The position numbers were made by a program, and so were the translations under genes. A stretch of DNA of 64,000 nucleotides, from the NCBI GenBank assembly GCA_942491465.1, contig CALOBA010000006.1, positions 1-64,000 on the forward strand, written 5' to 3'. Below the pieces are notes generated by a model. That model saw only the letters and a program-made list of their open reading frames with translations, was not told the DNA's origin and did not search any database. This DNA is from CALOBA01 sp942491465 (GTDB lineage Bacteria > Pseudomonadota > Gammaproteobacteria > Chromatiales > Chromatiaceae). Position 1 is the first letter of the stretch. The number at the start of each line of letters is the position of its first letter. Below are positions 1 to 9,064 of the stretch, one piece after another.

Positions 1-45
1 CGGCTCGACGGCATCTTCGACGCCGACGGCATCGCTGGCCATTGA
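1..45 (+). CDS. C-terminal end of an unidentified gene (partial)
   Basis: The first 45 bases read as an open frame of 14 codons ending in TGA, giving a tail that finishes in ...DADGIAGH. The body of the gene lies outside the window and the tail is too short to assign to a family. It is listed only because the frame is open from the first base and ends cleanly. It may be chance. Confidence 0.25.
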   Translation, partial: RLDGIFDADGIAGH

Positions 46-547
46 TTGGCCCGCCGATCCGCCCGAGGGGGCTGAGTCCGGTCCGGTGCCGCTCCAAGCA
101 ATGAGCACTCCCATTGTGGGCAACTGCGGCTGGCCTATCTGGTCTCTCGCTATCCTGCCTGTTCGCACACTCATCCTCTGCGCCTCTGCGCCTCTGCGCC
201 TCTGCGCCTCTGCGCGAGACAGAGAAAAGCGCGTAGCCGCCCCGCGAAAGCGACGCCAATGCACGCCGAGCGCGACGTGGGGATTTGCGACGGTTTCGCG
301 ACCGGTCGGGTCTCGGCACCTTGATGCCGATCACCAAGACCCACCGGTTTCACCCCGTCGCGCTGTTGCCGGTGGCCGGTCCGCTGTATCTTCTCGGCTG
401 ACGCGGGGCCGGTGCCGGAGCCGTGGGCTCGGCAGCCTGAGCATCGCGTCGGTGTCGATCGAGTCGGTCCCCTGTGGTTGCGGGCGGGCCGACGGCGCTT
501 CGGCCTCTTCCGCCCCGTTTCCTTTGCCGTAACCACGGAACCCAGCC
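46..547. other. Gene-free stretch upstream of the GH57 locus
   Basis: No convincing gene was found. The reading frames that cross this stretch on both strands are Arg/Ser/Pro-rich, as expected of GC-rich shadows. The one clear feature is an octamer tandem repeat at 176-215, listed separately. Confidence 0.5.
176..215. repeat. Five tandem copies of an 8-bp unit (CTCTGCGC)
   Basis: CTCTGCGC is repeated five times without interruption and is followed by GAGACAGAG. Similar arrays ending in a GCGAGA-type sequence occur as dispersed intergenic repeats in many bacterial genomes (from memory). No function can be read from the sequence. Confidence 0.85.
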
Positions 548-2907
548 ATGACCGACCGCTTCACCCACTTCATCGATATCCAGGTCCCGTCGGAGCTGAC
601 CTGCTCGCCTGAGGGCCGGGGGCCGGCCTGCGCCATCGAGATCGAGGCCGACGGGCCGATCCCGTTTCCGCAGGTGATCCTGCGCCAACACGGGCGCGAG
701 CATCTGATCAATGGGGTCGCCATCGCGCCGATGGACCGTGCTCCAAGGCGGGCGACGCTATCGGGCGAAGGTGCCGGCGGGGATGCTCGGCGAGGGGGAG
801 GTGCAGGTGCAGGTGGAGGGCTGCCGGCGTGAGGATTGGCAGCAGTCCGGCGGGGATGATTGGTCAAGTCCTTCCACGCGCTGCGGCTGCTGCCGGCCCC
901 GCCGGCCCCTAAGCCTGCGGTATCGCCGGAGCCCGCACCGGAAGCCGGCAGCGGCGACCGAGCCGAAGCCGGAGCCTGTGCCTGCCCCCAAGCCCCCGGC
1001 AGCAGCCCAGCCGAAGACGCAGCCGAAACTGAAGCCTGCACCCAAGCCGGCGGCAGCCGCCAAGCCAAAGCCCGAGCCGGCATCGCGTGCCGCGCCGAAG
1101 ACCGCGGAACAGCCGACGCCCAAGCCCGCGACGGACCCGGCGCCCAAGCCGGCGGCGCGCATCCAGGCCGGCGACCAACCGAAGCTCTACTTCGGCATCC
1201 ACAAGCACATGCACCAGCCCTACTACAACACCACCGACCGTAACTATTGGGACGGCGAGAAGGACGCGATCTTCGGCTCCCGCGGCGGCCCGTATGTGGA
1301 CTTCGTGGCCGCGGCCATCGATCAATACGCCGCCGCCGGGCTGCCCTACGGGGGCCTGGAGCTGCGAGCTGGAGCGGATCGCTGGTGGAGCAGCTCGATC
1401 GCTGTGCCGACCAGGGCCGCTGCGGCGGGCGGTTCGGCGATTGGGCACGGGAGCTGAAACGGGTCTCGGGGCTGAAGACCGACGCCGGCAACCCGCGCCT
1501 GGACCTGACCGCGTTCGGCTTCTATCACCCGCTGATGCCGCTGATCCCGGAGCGCGACATCGTCCGCCAGATCGTGCTGCATCGCGCGCTGACCCCGCGC
1601 GCCTTCGGTGCCGAGGCGTCGACGCTGCTGTTCCCGCCGGAGACCGCCTTTCATCCGCGGATGATCCCGGCGCTGAATCAGGCCGGCATCCGGGCGGTGA
1701 TGTACGACTCCATCCACCGCAACCGCACCTGCCGCGACTATCCCTACGCCGGGCTGCCGGAAGGCATGCTGCCGCCGAACCCGGCGGACCAGGTCAACCC
1801 GCCGGTGAGCGACTGGCTGCGGCTGCACAACGTCTGGACCGGTTCGGAGATCGCGCCGAGCCTGCTGCGCCCGGAATACCTGGTCTACACCGATCCGGAC
1901 GGCGAGGAGCACAAGGTGATCGGCGTGCCGGCGGAGCGCTACATCGGCAACGAGGACGCCCGCGGCGGCTTCGGCGCGCTGCAATACCCCGACGTGCTCG
2001 GTCAGGTCTACGACCAGCTTCAGCGCACCGGCGGCTTCGACCCCAAGCACCCGCCGTTCTTCCTGCTGCATTCCGACGGCGACAACCACGGCGGCGGCGC
2101 CGAGAGCTACTACCGCCACAACACCGGCGCCATGATCGCCTGGTTGCAGCAGGACCCGCGCTTCGAGCTGACCACGGTGGCGGACTACCTCGACCGCTTC
2201 CCGCCGGACCCGGCCAGCGCCGTGCATCTGGAGCCCGGCTCCTGGGCCGGTGCCGACAACGGCGACCCGCAGTTCATGAAGTGGTTCAGCCGCTACCGCG
2301 AGCCCTATTCGCCGGACCTCAACTCCTGGGCGGTGCTCACGGCGCTGCAAAACGCAGTGCACACGCTGGAGGACGCCCACCCGGACAGCCCGCTGCTCGA
2401 GGAACTCGTCCGCCTGCTGCTCACCGCCGAGGCCAGCGACTATTGGTACTGGACCGGCCAGACGGTCTGGGACCAGCAGGTCACCAACGCCGCCAACCGG
2501 GCCTGGTCGATCGCCGGCAGCGAGTTCGGGCGCCTGGCCAACAGCCGCTTCGAGAACACCGGGCCGACCATCTTCCCGCCCTGGGTGACGCCGGAGAACC
2601 GGGCGGCAAGCAATGGGGACAGGGCTGCCTGGAAGATGCCCCGCGCCAAGGCCGGGTGCACTGCTTCGTCTACGACCTGTCCGGGCTGGAGTGGGTGCGC
2701 CTGCACCTGCGCAGCGACGCCGGCGAGCAGACGTTGGTCATGCACGACCAGGGCGATTACCCCTGTGAGACCGGTGCCCAGGTCACGGCGCGCTACTACA
2801 CCGTCGACCTGCCGGAGGGGCTGGGCGACTGCCGCTATTTCGTCGAGGCGATGGACCACCGCAACAACCGCAGCCGCGGCGCCCTGGAGCGCATCTTCCT
2901 GGCCTGA
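548..2907 (+). pseudogene. Glycoside hydrolase family 57 protein, frameshifted
   Basis: A GH57-like alpha-glucan-active enzyme whose reading is split over all three frames. The N-terminal part starts at ATG 548. It passes to a second frame near 725 and then enters an Ala/Pro/Lys-rich linker (about 900-1170). The GH57 domain opens with KLYFGIHKHMHQPYY, which carries the conserved HQP motif. The reading shifts again near 1365 and near 2610 and ends at 2907 with ...ALERIFLA. Long conserved stretches lie between the shifts, for example TLLFPPETAFHP and FFLLHSDGDNHGGG. This points to either recent inactivation or assembly indels. Family members act on starch- or glycogen-like glucans. At least three shifts are needed, possibly more in the linker. 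Confidence 0.75.
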
Positions 2908-3063
2908 GGTTGCCTGGGTCCGCCGGCGGCGGCTAGGAAGCCCAATGCCCCCTGAGCCCGTCGGCTGGGTTTCGGTCCTCCGCCCAGTCGACGTGCCAAG
3001 GAATGACTCAAAAATTACTGAAACACATGGGGTGTAGGTTGAAAAGCGCAGCGTATCCACTGA

Positions 3064-3246
3064 CGGCGCTGCTTTCCCGATGCCCAGGGCAAGCGTGCCC
3101 TGCTCCAGTGGGTCGAGCGCGGTGCGTTGCGACTGCGCCCGATAGAGATCGGCGACTTGGCGGCAATCGGCGATGTCGTCATGCGCTTCGCCGAGCACAA
3201 CATCGACCTTGCCGACGCAACGCGGCTCTTCATCCTGCGGAGCTGA
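3064..3246 (+). pseudogene. C-terminal remnant of a PIN-domain (VapC-like) toxin
   Basis: An open stretch of about 60 codons with no start, ending in TGA at 3244. It reads RALLQWVERGALRLRPI, then AEHNIDLADATRLFIL. This resembles the last third of VapC-family PIN ribonucleases, including the late acidic residues of the LADA motif. The N-terminal half with the first catalytic Asp is missing and a stop lies immediately upstream. No antitoxin was recognised beside it. Confidence 0.6.
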
Positions 3247-3324
3247 GAGCTTCATCGCCCTCATTCCTGGCGCAAAATAGCTGCTCTAAGCGCAAGATAC
3301 GGCCTGCTAAAGACATTATTTCAT

Positions 3325-3406
3325 TATTAATCATTTGCTTGCAGTGGTCCGACCCCGTAGTTCCGTATTAATCATTTGCTTGCAGTGGTCCGACCCCGTA
3401 GTTCCG
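3325..3406. repeat. Perfect 41-bp tandem duplication overlapping the 3' end of the carotenoid oxygenase gene
   Basis: The 41 bases from 3325 to 3365 (starting TATTAATCATTTGC) are repeated exactly at 3366-3406. The second copy supplies the stop codon and last residues of the minus-strand carotenoid oxygenase gene (NYGVGPLQAND). The unit contains GGGGTCGGACCACTG on the minus strand, similar to short GGGGTC-type sequences often seen near mobile elements (from memory). Confidence 0.9.
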
Positions 3407-4876
3407 TAGTTCGGCCCGCGGCACCCAGCAGCCGTGGAAGCCGAGGGGCAGGGCGTGCCCAAGCGAGGCCGTCGCGACCACCGTCAGGTCCGCCGCGCGC
3501 AGCACCACCAGGTCGGTGCGGCCCTGGTCGGCGCGGAAGACCAGGCTCAGCAGCCAGCCCTCGTCGCCGTCGGCGCCGGGCACCAGCATGGGCTCGCCGA
3601 CCAGGTCGAGGCCGAAGTCGCGGATTGAGAACGCGCCGGTCTCGGTGTCCAGTCGCTGGATGGCGGTGAGATAGGGCGCGCGCCTGGCCGGCGGCGCGCC
3701 GACGCCGTAGAGCAGACGTCGCGGCTGGCCGAGGGGACCGGGTGCCGCGACGGGCAGCTCGAACGGGTGGCCGTCGAGCTCTGCGCTTAGGCCTGAGCGC
3801 TCGCAGCTACGCCGGGCCGGGTCGAGCACCAGGCGCTCCAGGCGCGGCATGATGCCCGCGGGCGGGTTTTCGAACAGGGCGTCCCAGGCGTCGAACTCCG
3901 GGTAGCGGTCCATGCGGATCAGATCGATCACCAGCCGCCCGTCGTCGTCGTCGAAGGCCTGGGCGATGTGGAACACGAAGCCCGGCGGCCCGTCCATCAG
4001 GATTGGCTCGCCGGCGCCGGGGTGGCGCGGCAGCAGCAGCAGCTGCATCGGTCGCTCCGTGGCGATGCGCAGCGAGCCGACGGCGGTCTTGAGGCCGATC
4101 AGGGCGCGGGGTACGTCGAAGTCCGCATAGGGCATCGGGAAGCACAGCCAGCGGCGGCTGACGGCGAAGTCGTGGATGAAGCTGAAGCGCTGCAACGGAT
4201 GCGCTCGCGGCGCGTCCATGCGCCCGTCGGGGCCGACGCGGTAGACCAGCAGCCGGTTCGGTGCCCCGGTGACCACGCCGAAGTTGAACAGTTCGCCGGT
4301 CTCGGCGTCGATGCGCGGATGCGCCGAGAACGGCAGCAGCGGTGCAAGCCGGGCCAGAGGCGAGCGGCTGGTGTTGTCGAGCCTGCCGGCGAATGCCTCC
4401 GGACCGATGGTGGCCAGCGTGCGCACATCGAGCCGATGCGGCGGTCCGCCCTCCCACAGCGCCAGCAGCCGACCGGCGTGCCAGCGCACGCTGGTGTTGG
4501 CGGCGTTCTTGAACCGCAGCCGAAACAGGTTGGCCGCCAGCCCCCCCGGCAGGTTGGTGCCGAAGGCCCGATACAACATGCGCCCGGCGCGCGCCTCCTC
4601 CTGATATTCGCGGGTGCGCACGAAGCGGTTGGTGTAGCGCACCGCGCCGTCTGCGAAGTCGAGCCTGACCACATGCCCGTCGCCGTCGAACGGATGCGCA
4701 TAGCGCTGTGCGCCGCGCTCGAACAGCCCCGGTCCGTTGCGCAGCAGCACGCCGTCGAGGGTGGCCGGCAGCTTGCCGGTTACCGCCAGCGGCACGTCGG
4801 TGTACTCGTCGGTCACGCTGGTGGTGGCCTGCGCCAATACGCGCTTCATGTCGGCACTGGTCAGGTCTTGGGGCAT
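3368..4876 (-). CDS. Carotenoid oxygenase (RPE65 / carotenoid cleavage dioxygenase family)
   Basis: A 502-residue, full-length member of the family of non-heme iron enzymes that cleave double bonds in carotenoids or related stilbenoids. The N-terminal family motif LLRNGPGLFERG is present. The four iron-ligand histidines can be placed at about H186 (SAHPRID), H235 (FIHDFAV), H303 (VFHIAQAF) and H481 (GFHGCW). There is no signal peptide, so a cytoplasmic or membrane-peripheral enzyme is expected. The start ATG at 4876 gives the normal family N-terminus. The last dozen residues are encoded by a 41-bp repeat, so the native tail may have been replaced. The substrate cannot be told from sequence. 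No retinal-protein gene is adjacent. Confidence 0.9.
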   Translation of the reverse strand: MPQDLTSADMKRVLAQATTSVTDEYTDVPLAVTGKLPATLDGVLLRNGPGLFERGAQRYAHPFDGDGHVVRLDFADGAVRYTNRFVRTREYQEEARAGRMLYRAFGTNLPGGLAANLFRLRFKNAANTSVRWHAGRLLALWEGGPPHRLDVRTLATIGPEAFAGRLDNTSRSPLARLAPLLPFSAHPRIDAETGELFNFGVVTGAPNRLLVYRVGPDGRMDAPRAHPLQRFSFIHDFAVSRRWLCFPMPYADFDVPRALIGLKTAVGSLRIATERPMQLLLLPRHPGAGEPILMDGPPGFVFHIAQAFDDDDGRLVIDLIRMDRYPEFDAWDALFENPPAGIMPRLERLVLDPARRSCERSGLSAELDGHPFELPVAAPGPLGQPRRLLYGVGAPPARRAPYLTAIQRLDTETGAFSIRDFGLDLVGEPMLVPGADGDEGWLLSLVFRADQGRTDLVVLRAADLTVVATASLGHALPLGFHGCWVPRAELRNYGVGPLQAND

Positions 4877-5105
4877 GAGGGCTCCTGGGGTCGGTGAGCG
4901 ATGAGCGCGTCGTTAGGCCTGCGCGGGGGAGGTTGGGCCGGAACGCCCAAGATGCCAGGTGCCAGATGCAATCGAGCACCCGCATGTCGCCCCAGATCGA
5001 CCAGTCGACGGTGAACGGCCTGGTGATGGAGCCGCACACCGGGTTCGGCGTCAGCGTGCCGGCGAGCAGGTCGTTGTCGCGCAGTAGGGCCTTGCGGTGG
5101 CGCAT

Positions 5106-5124
5106 CATTCTGAACCTTGACTTA
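5106..5124. repeat. End remnant of the CTAAG palindromic element
   Basis: TTCTGAACCTTGACTTAG is identical or nearly so to one terminus of the roughly 100-bp palindromic element found in full at 15.1, 36.8 and 45.3 kb. Only this end survives here. Confidence 0.6.
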
Positions 5125-5232
5125 GGGGCCCTAGCAGCCTCGGTGCGCCTCCGTGATCGCATCATGCAAGCCGCGGCTTTGAGCCAGCTCGGCAGCCAAT
5201 GCCATTAAGTTAGCGAGCGATGGGAGCGCTTT

Positions 5233-5298
5233 GTGGGAGCGGCTTCCAGCCGCGACTCGGCTCGCGCGGCGACCGTCGCGGCTGGAAGCCGCTCCCAC
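5233..5298. repeat. REP-like hairpin (GTGGGAGCGGCTTCCAGC family)
   Basis: Two near-perfect inverted arms of about 24 bases starting GTGGGAGCGGCTTCCAGC, separated by about 17 bases. It is typical of repetitive extragenic palindromes. A sequence-related hairpin lies at 45751-45813. Confidence 0.85.
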
Positions 5299-5317
5299 GG
5301 CTTTGGAATGTAAGGCT

Positions 5318-5728
5318 GCATTCGGACATGCCGCGCAACCGTGGTTGACCTGGAACATTCTGCATCTGATCGAGACTGACGCGGGTGCACCCGAGAGGGC
5401 TTCGGAAGCTTGGGCTAAGGCTCGCGCAACCTACCTCGCCTACCGACGCGATGGCGGTGAGAATCACTCAGGCTCAGGCCGGCTCGCGTTGGTTGTCGCC
5501 GATCAACTCGTCGCCGGCCAGGCGGCCGACGCGGAAGGACAGCCAGCAAAATTGTGTGCCGATCCAAATCAGCCAGATGAGGATGCGCCTTTCTTTCGGT
5601 GCTTACGGGCCATAACCCAAGGCCGCCGCGACCCGGCCCTGGCCGAGGCCGCGGGCCTGAGCTACGACCAAGCCGCCGAACTCCTGCTGCTGATCGAGCG
5701 CCTGCCGCCAACCGCCGGCGATGGCTGA
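5318..5728 (+). pseudogene. C-terminal remnant of a TPR/NB-ARC-type STAND protein
   Basis: The open frame reads WLTWNILHLIETDAG, then AWAKARATYLAYRRDGGENH, then LSYDQAAELLLLIERL before its stop. This is the characteristic helical C-terminus of bacterial TPR-repeat conflict proteins. The open frame can be followed upstream to about 5231, but the first part is just the REP hairpin read as protein, so no NB-ARC or effector domain remains. It is probably a remnant left by deletion. The intact CHAT-TPR protein at 45.8-50.0 kb has a different C-terminus and is not an obvious parent. Confidence 0.55.
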
Positions 5729-5953
5729 CCCGCCCGGCCGCGGCGGGGCCTACTCGGGCGGCTGTTCCGCCGCTAGCCCTGCGGACGCCGAATCGGCTGC
5801 TCCGAGCCGGGCCGCTTGCCCTCCTGACACCGCTCCGGCCGCGCAAGCCGCCGTTGACCTTGGAGCGGGGGCGTCTCGCCCCCGACCGCCGGCGGCTCGC
5901 CGGCGCGCCCGCTCAGCGGCGAGACGCCGCTGCTCGCAAAGCCTCGGCGGGTG
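5729..5953. other. GC-rich gene-free stretch with small palindromes
   Basis: No gene seen. Around 5868-5930 there are nested inverted repeats such as GGGGGCGTCTCGCCCCC, followed by CGCCGGCGGCTCGCCGGCG and GGCGAGACGCCGC. They form a short hairpin cluster of unknown role. Confidence 0.45.
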
Positions 5954-6714
5954 TCACGAGGATTCGTCGAGGGGATAGATTCGGAACCAGGCGTCGGCCT
6001 CGGGATTGAAGCGATCGAAAAGCTCGATCACCATCGGGCCCGCACCGAACAAGGTGTTGCTGTTCTTGCTCGGCCAGCTCATGCAGGTGTCCGTCTGTTG
6101 ATGGAAGGCCCAGATGGAGACCTCGGCCAGGGTTTGGCCCGGCTGGTGCGGGACCCGATCGAGGATCAACTGCGGCTGATAGGGTCCGCAGTAGAGCGGC
6201 GGCGCATCGGGCCCGTGGATGCTTGACAGCCTGATGACGAGGATGCTCGATTGGAGCCTCGGATCATCCGGTCGCGGGCGCATCCGAAGCTCCAGTCGCG
6301 TCCGCGGCAGGCCATCGTCATCCGCAGTACGGGCTTGGGGGCCGACGACCCGCTGGAAGACGGCCTCGTCGCAGGGATACCAGGGGAATGCTTCCGGTTG
6401 CTGTCATAGGTTTGCCTGCGTCGATGGCCCGCAGCAGGAGGCCTGCCGCGAGTAAGGCCCCACCGACGCGACGGCGAGCGCCCAGCGGGTTCGGGACGGT
6501 CGAGCCTATAGACGGTATAGCCGGAGGATTGTCCCGGCATGAAGGGATGCATACCCGCCGGCATGTTGCCCTGATTGCTGTTGCCCGTCGAGTAAACCCC
6601 GCCATCTGCACCGTCGGGTTCCCATACCGCGCCATCGATCAAGCGTCGATGGCCGGTCCAGTCGTCGATCCGGCCGCCGAGGCCGGTGCCCCACGCCAGG
6701 GAAGACCAGCCCAT
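5954..6714 (-). pseudogene. Decayed or frameshifted hypothetical exported/membrane protein gene(s)
   Basis: Three overlapping minus-strand frames appear to form one or two broken genes. The first starts at ATG 6714 behind AAAGGA and reads MGWSSLAWGTGLGG and onwards to about 6500. A second frame carries a hydrophobic segment (RRVGGALLAAGLLLRAI). A third begins about 6400, contains FPWYPCDEAVFQRVVG, and ends at 5954 with ...FRIYPLDESS. The last part has the alternating hydrophobic pattern of a small beta-rich exported domain. I do not recognise the family. It lies directly downstream of the membrane protein gene at 6731-7174 and was probably cotranscribed with it. Confidence 0.45.
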
Positions 6715-6730
6715 CCCACCGAGAATCCTT

Positions 6731-7174
6731 TCACAATCTCGTGGCCCGGGACCTGGCAAGCCGCTTATTGATCGCATCGCCCACCAGGCCCGCCGAGAGG
6801 CCGCCGATAGCGATGATCATCCACAACGGCAGGCCGATACCACCACCGAGTGGGAGGACTTCGGTGGCCTCATTCCCAATCGCGGTGAAGGTCGCCACGA
6901 CCGAGCCGATACCCAGCCTGAATTTCCAGGAGCGCGCGTCCCATACCAGGATCTTTACCGCCCGCAACATCACCTTGACGAGGGGCCATGTGGCCTGGTT
7001 ATCCCGCGTCAACCTCAGCAGCGCACCCAACTTCTGGTGGAACCGCAGGTCGCTTCGCCGAATGACGCCCAGGCCCCGAGACCAGGCCAGAAGCCGATGC
7101 TGCTCGGCCGGGTTCGCCCGCAGGAGTGCTTGAACCAGTGCGGGTTCGGGCTCGGTCTCATGTTCTTGGGTCAC
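6731..7174 (-). CDS. Hypothetical small membrane protein
   Basis: The protein has 147 residues if translation starts at GTG 7174, which has CTGGAG seven bases upstream. An in-frame ATG at 7243 is possible but lacks a ribosome site. The N-terminal half is hydrophilic and helical (NPAEQHRLLAWSRGLGVI). The C-terminal half has one or two hydrophobic segments (GSVVATFTAIGNEA and LPLWMIIAIGGLSAGLV), then a basic end. No family was recognised. It precedes the decayed hypothetical locus with about 17 bases between its stop and the next start. Confidence 0.6.
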   Translation of the reverse strand: MTQEHETEPEPALVQALLRANPAEQHRLLAWSRGLGVIRRSDLRFHQKLGALLRLTRDNQATWPLVKVMLRAVKILVWDARSWKFRLGIGSVVATFTAIGNEATEVLPLGGGIGLPLWMIIAIGGLSAGLVGDAINKRLARSRATRL

Positions 7175-7342
7175 GGAAATCTCCAGACAATCCATACAAA
7201 TAGCACCCACTGGCATGTGCTCTAAGCGGTGGGTGCGTGGCACATGGCGCCAATTCTAGCCGGTTTCCAGGTTCGCAGTCGGCGGCCCGACATACAATGG
7301 AAGCCTTCACCGTCGCGATGCGCGCAAACCAGGGGCAAGCCG

Positions 7343-8917
7343 ATGCGATTTTTCACCACCGAGGGGCCGGTTCGGGCCGAGGATCACTATTGCCTGGCGC
7401 CCCTGCGGCGTTGGGACTTGGCGGAAGTGCTTGGGCTGATCGCGCAGAAAAAATACTTCCTGCTGCATGCCCCGCGCCAGACCGGCAAGACCACCTGTCT
7501 GTTGGCGCTCGCGGACCATTTGAACCGGGAGGGACGCTACCGGGCGCTGTACGTCAACATCGAAGGCGCCCAGAGCGCGCGTGAGCAGGTCGAGCAGGGG
7601 ATGGCGATCATCTGCAGCGCGCTGGGGCGCGCGGCCCGCTTGTATCTGGACGATGCACGCCCCGGCGACTGGTGCCGCACCCACGGCAGCGACGTCGCCG
7701 CGGGGGATCGGCTGGCGGCGCTGCTGGAGTTCTGGGCAGGTGTCGATCCGCAACCCCTGGTGCTGCTGCTCGACGAGGTGGACGCCCTGGTGGGCGACAC
7801 CCTGATCTCGCTGCTGCGCCAATTGCGCGCCGGCTACACGCAGCGCCCGCGCCACTTCCCGCACACCGTGGTCCTGTGCGGCGTGCGCGATCTGCGCGAC
7901 TACCGCATCCACTCCAGCGCGCAACAGGCGATCATCACCGGCGGCAGTGCCTTCAATATCAAGGCCAAGTCGCTGCGGTTGGGGGATTTCAGCCAGGCCG
8001 AGGTGGTGGCCCTGCTCGACGAGCATACCGCCGAGACCGGGCAGGGGTTCACCGCGCAGGCGCTGGAGCGGGTCTGGGCGCTGACCCGGGGCCAGCCCTG
8101 GCTGGTCAATGCCCTGGCCTATGAGACCTGCTTCGATATGCCGGCCGGACGCGAGCGCACCCGCCCCATCGACATCGCGATGATCGATCAGGCCAAGGAG
8201 AACCTCATCCTGCGCCGCGTCACCCACTTGGACCAATTGGCCGACAAGCTGCGCGAGGAGCGCGTGCGCCGGGTGATCGAGCCGATGCTGGCCGGCACCG
8301 CGCTGGGCGAGGTTCCCGAGGACGACATCCAGTATCTCATCGACTTGGGACTGTGCCGCATGGCGCGAGGGCAAGGATTGACCATCGCCAATCCCATCTA
8401 CCGCGAGGTGCTGCCGCGCGCACTGACCTTTACCCCCCAGGCATCGCTGCCGCAGATCAGCCCCACCTGGCTCAACGCCGACGGCAGCCTGAACCCGGAC
8501 CGACTCCTGAGCGCATTCCTGGCCTTCTGGCGCCGGCACGGCGAGCCGCTGCTGGCCAGCGCGCCCTACCACGAGATCGCCCCGCACCTGGTGATGATGG
8601 CCTTTTTGCAGCGGGTGGTGAACGGCGAGGGCACGCTGGAGCGCGAATACGCCATCGGCCGCGGGCGCATGGACCTGTGCCTGCGCTATCGCGACCTGAC
8701 CCTGGGGTTCGAACTGAAGGTCTGGTCCGACAAGGCCGCCGACCCGCTGGCCGAGGGGTTGGAGCAACTCGACGGCTATCTGGCCGGTCTCGGCCTGGAC
8801 ACCGGCTGGTTGGTGATCTTCGATCGGCGCAGCCTGCAACGGCCCCTGGCCGAGCGGCTCTCGGACAGCGAGCAGACCAGCCCCGGTGGGCGGCGGATTC
8901 GGCTGTTGCGGCTCTGA
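7343..8917 (+). CDS. AAA-like ATPase with C-terminal PD-(D/E)XK-like nuclease domain
   Basis: A 524-residue protein starting at ATG 7343 behind AGGGGCAAG. The N-terminal ATPase core has Walker A (APRQTGKTTC, about residue 45) and Walker B (LVLLLDEVDAL, about residue 140), followed by an arginine-rich, winged-helix-like segment. The C-terminal part (about 440-490) shows the spacing of a PD-(D/E)XK fold: AIGRGRMDLCLRY, then FELKVW. This architecture matches a family of predicted ATP-binding proteins that are often multicopy in large bacterial genomes and resemble archaeal-type AAA ATPases with restriction-like tails. The cellular role is unknown; a part in genome conflict is an inference. It stands alone on the plus strand. 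Confidence 0.75.
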   Translation: MRFFTTEGPVRAEDHYCLAPLRRWDLAEVLGLIAQKKYFLLHAPRQTGKTTCLLALADHLNREGRYRALYVNIEGAQSAREQVEQGMAIICSALGRAARLYLDDARPGDWCRTHGSDVAAGDRLAALLEFWAGVDPQPLVLLLDEVDALVGDTLISLLRQLRAGYTQRPRHFPHTVVLCGVRDLRDYRIHSSAQQAIITGGSAFNIKAKSLRLGDFSQAEVVALLDEHTAETGQGFTAQALERVWALTRGQPWLVNALAYETCFDMPAGRERTRPIDIAMIDQAKENLILRRVTHLDQLADKLREERVRRVIEPMLAGTALGEVPEDDIQYLIDLGLCRMARGQGLTIANPIYREVLPRALTFTPQASLPQISPTWLNADGSLNPDRLLSAFLAFWRRHGEPLLASAPYHEIAPHLVMMAFLQRVVNGEGTLEREYAIGRGRMDLCLRYRDLTLGFELKVWSDKAADPLAEGLEQLDGYLAGLGLDTGWLVIFDRRSLQRPLAERLSDSEQTSPGGRRIRLLRL

Positions 8918-9064
8918 CCGTGGCCTCTCGTTGCCACGCGACGGGACTACCCGTTGTGATGGGACAGAGCGCCCGCAAGGCGTGTTGATCGACCCTCGAT
9001 CCTCCTCGAGCCCCGGCGTTGCTGGGTGTGCAACGCCGTTGGCTTTCCTATCCGTCGTGCCGGA

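Larger units (their letters stand above)
4877..5317. other. Gene-free stretch with repeat remnants
   Basis: No supported gene. A minus-strand open frame covers about 4900-5160, but it runs on into the carotenoid oxygenase gene in the wrong frame and matches nothing I recognise. The stretch holds an end fragment of the CTAAG palindromic element (5106-5124) and a REP-like hairpin (5233-5298). Confidence 0.5.

Noticed and set aside
331..1491. 386-codon minus-strand open frame upstream of GH57
   Set aside because: Low-complexity Ser/Arg/Pro/Ala composition typical of shadows in GC-rich DNA, opposite a clearly conserved coding frame.
3807..5165. 452-codon minus-strand open frame over the carotenoid oxygenase gene
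   Set aside because: Most of it is an out-of-frame shadow with Arg/Ala-rich composition; only the first 70 residues look unusual, and they match no family I know.
7307..8839. 510-codon minus-strand frame opposite the AAA ATPase gene
   Set aside because: Perfectly overlaps a gene with clear P-loop and nuclease motifs; no motifs of its own.
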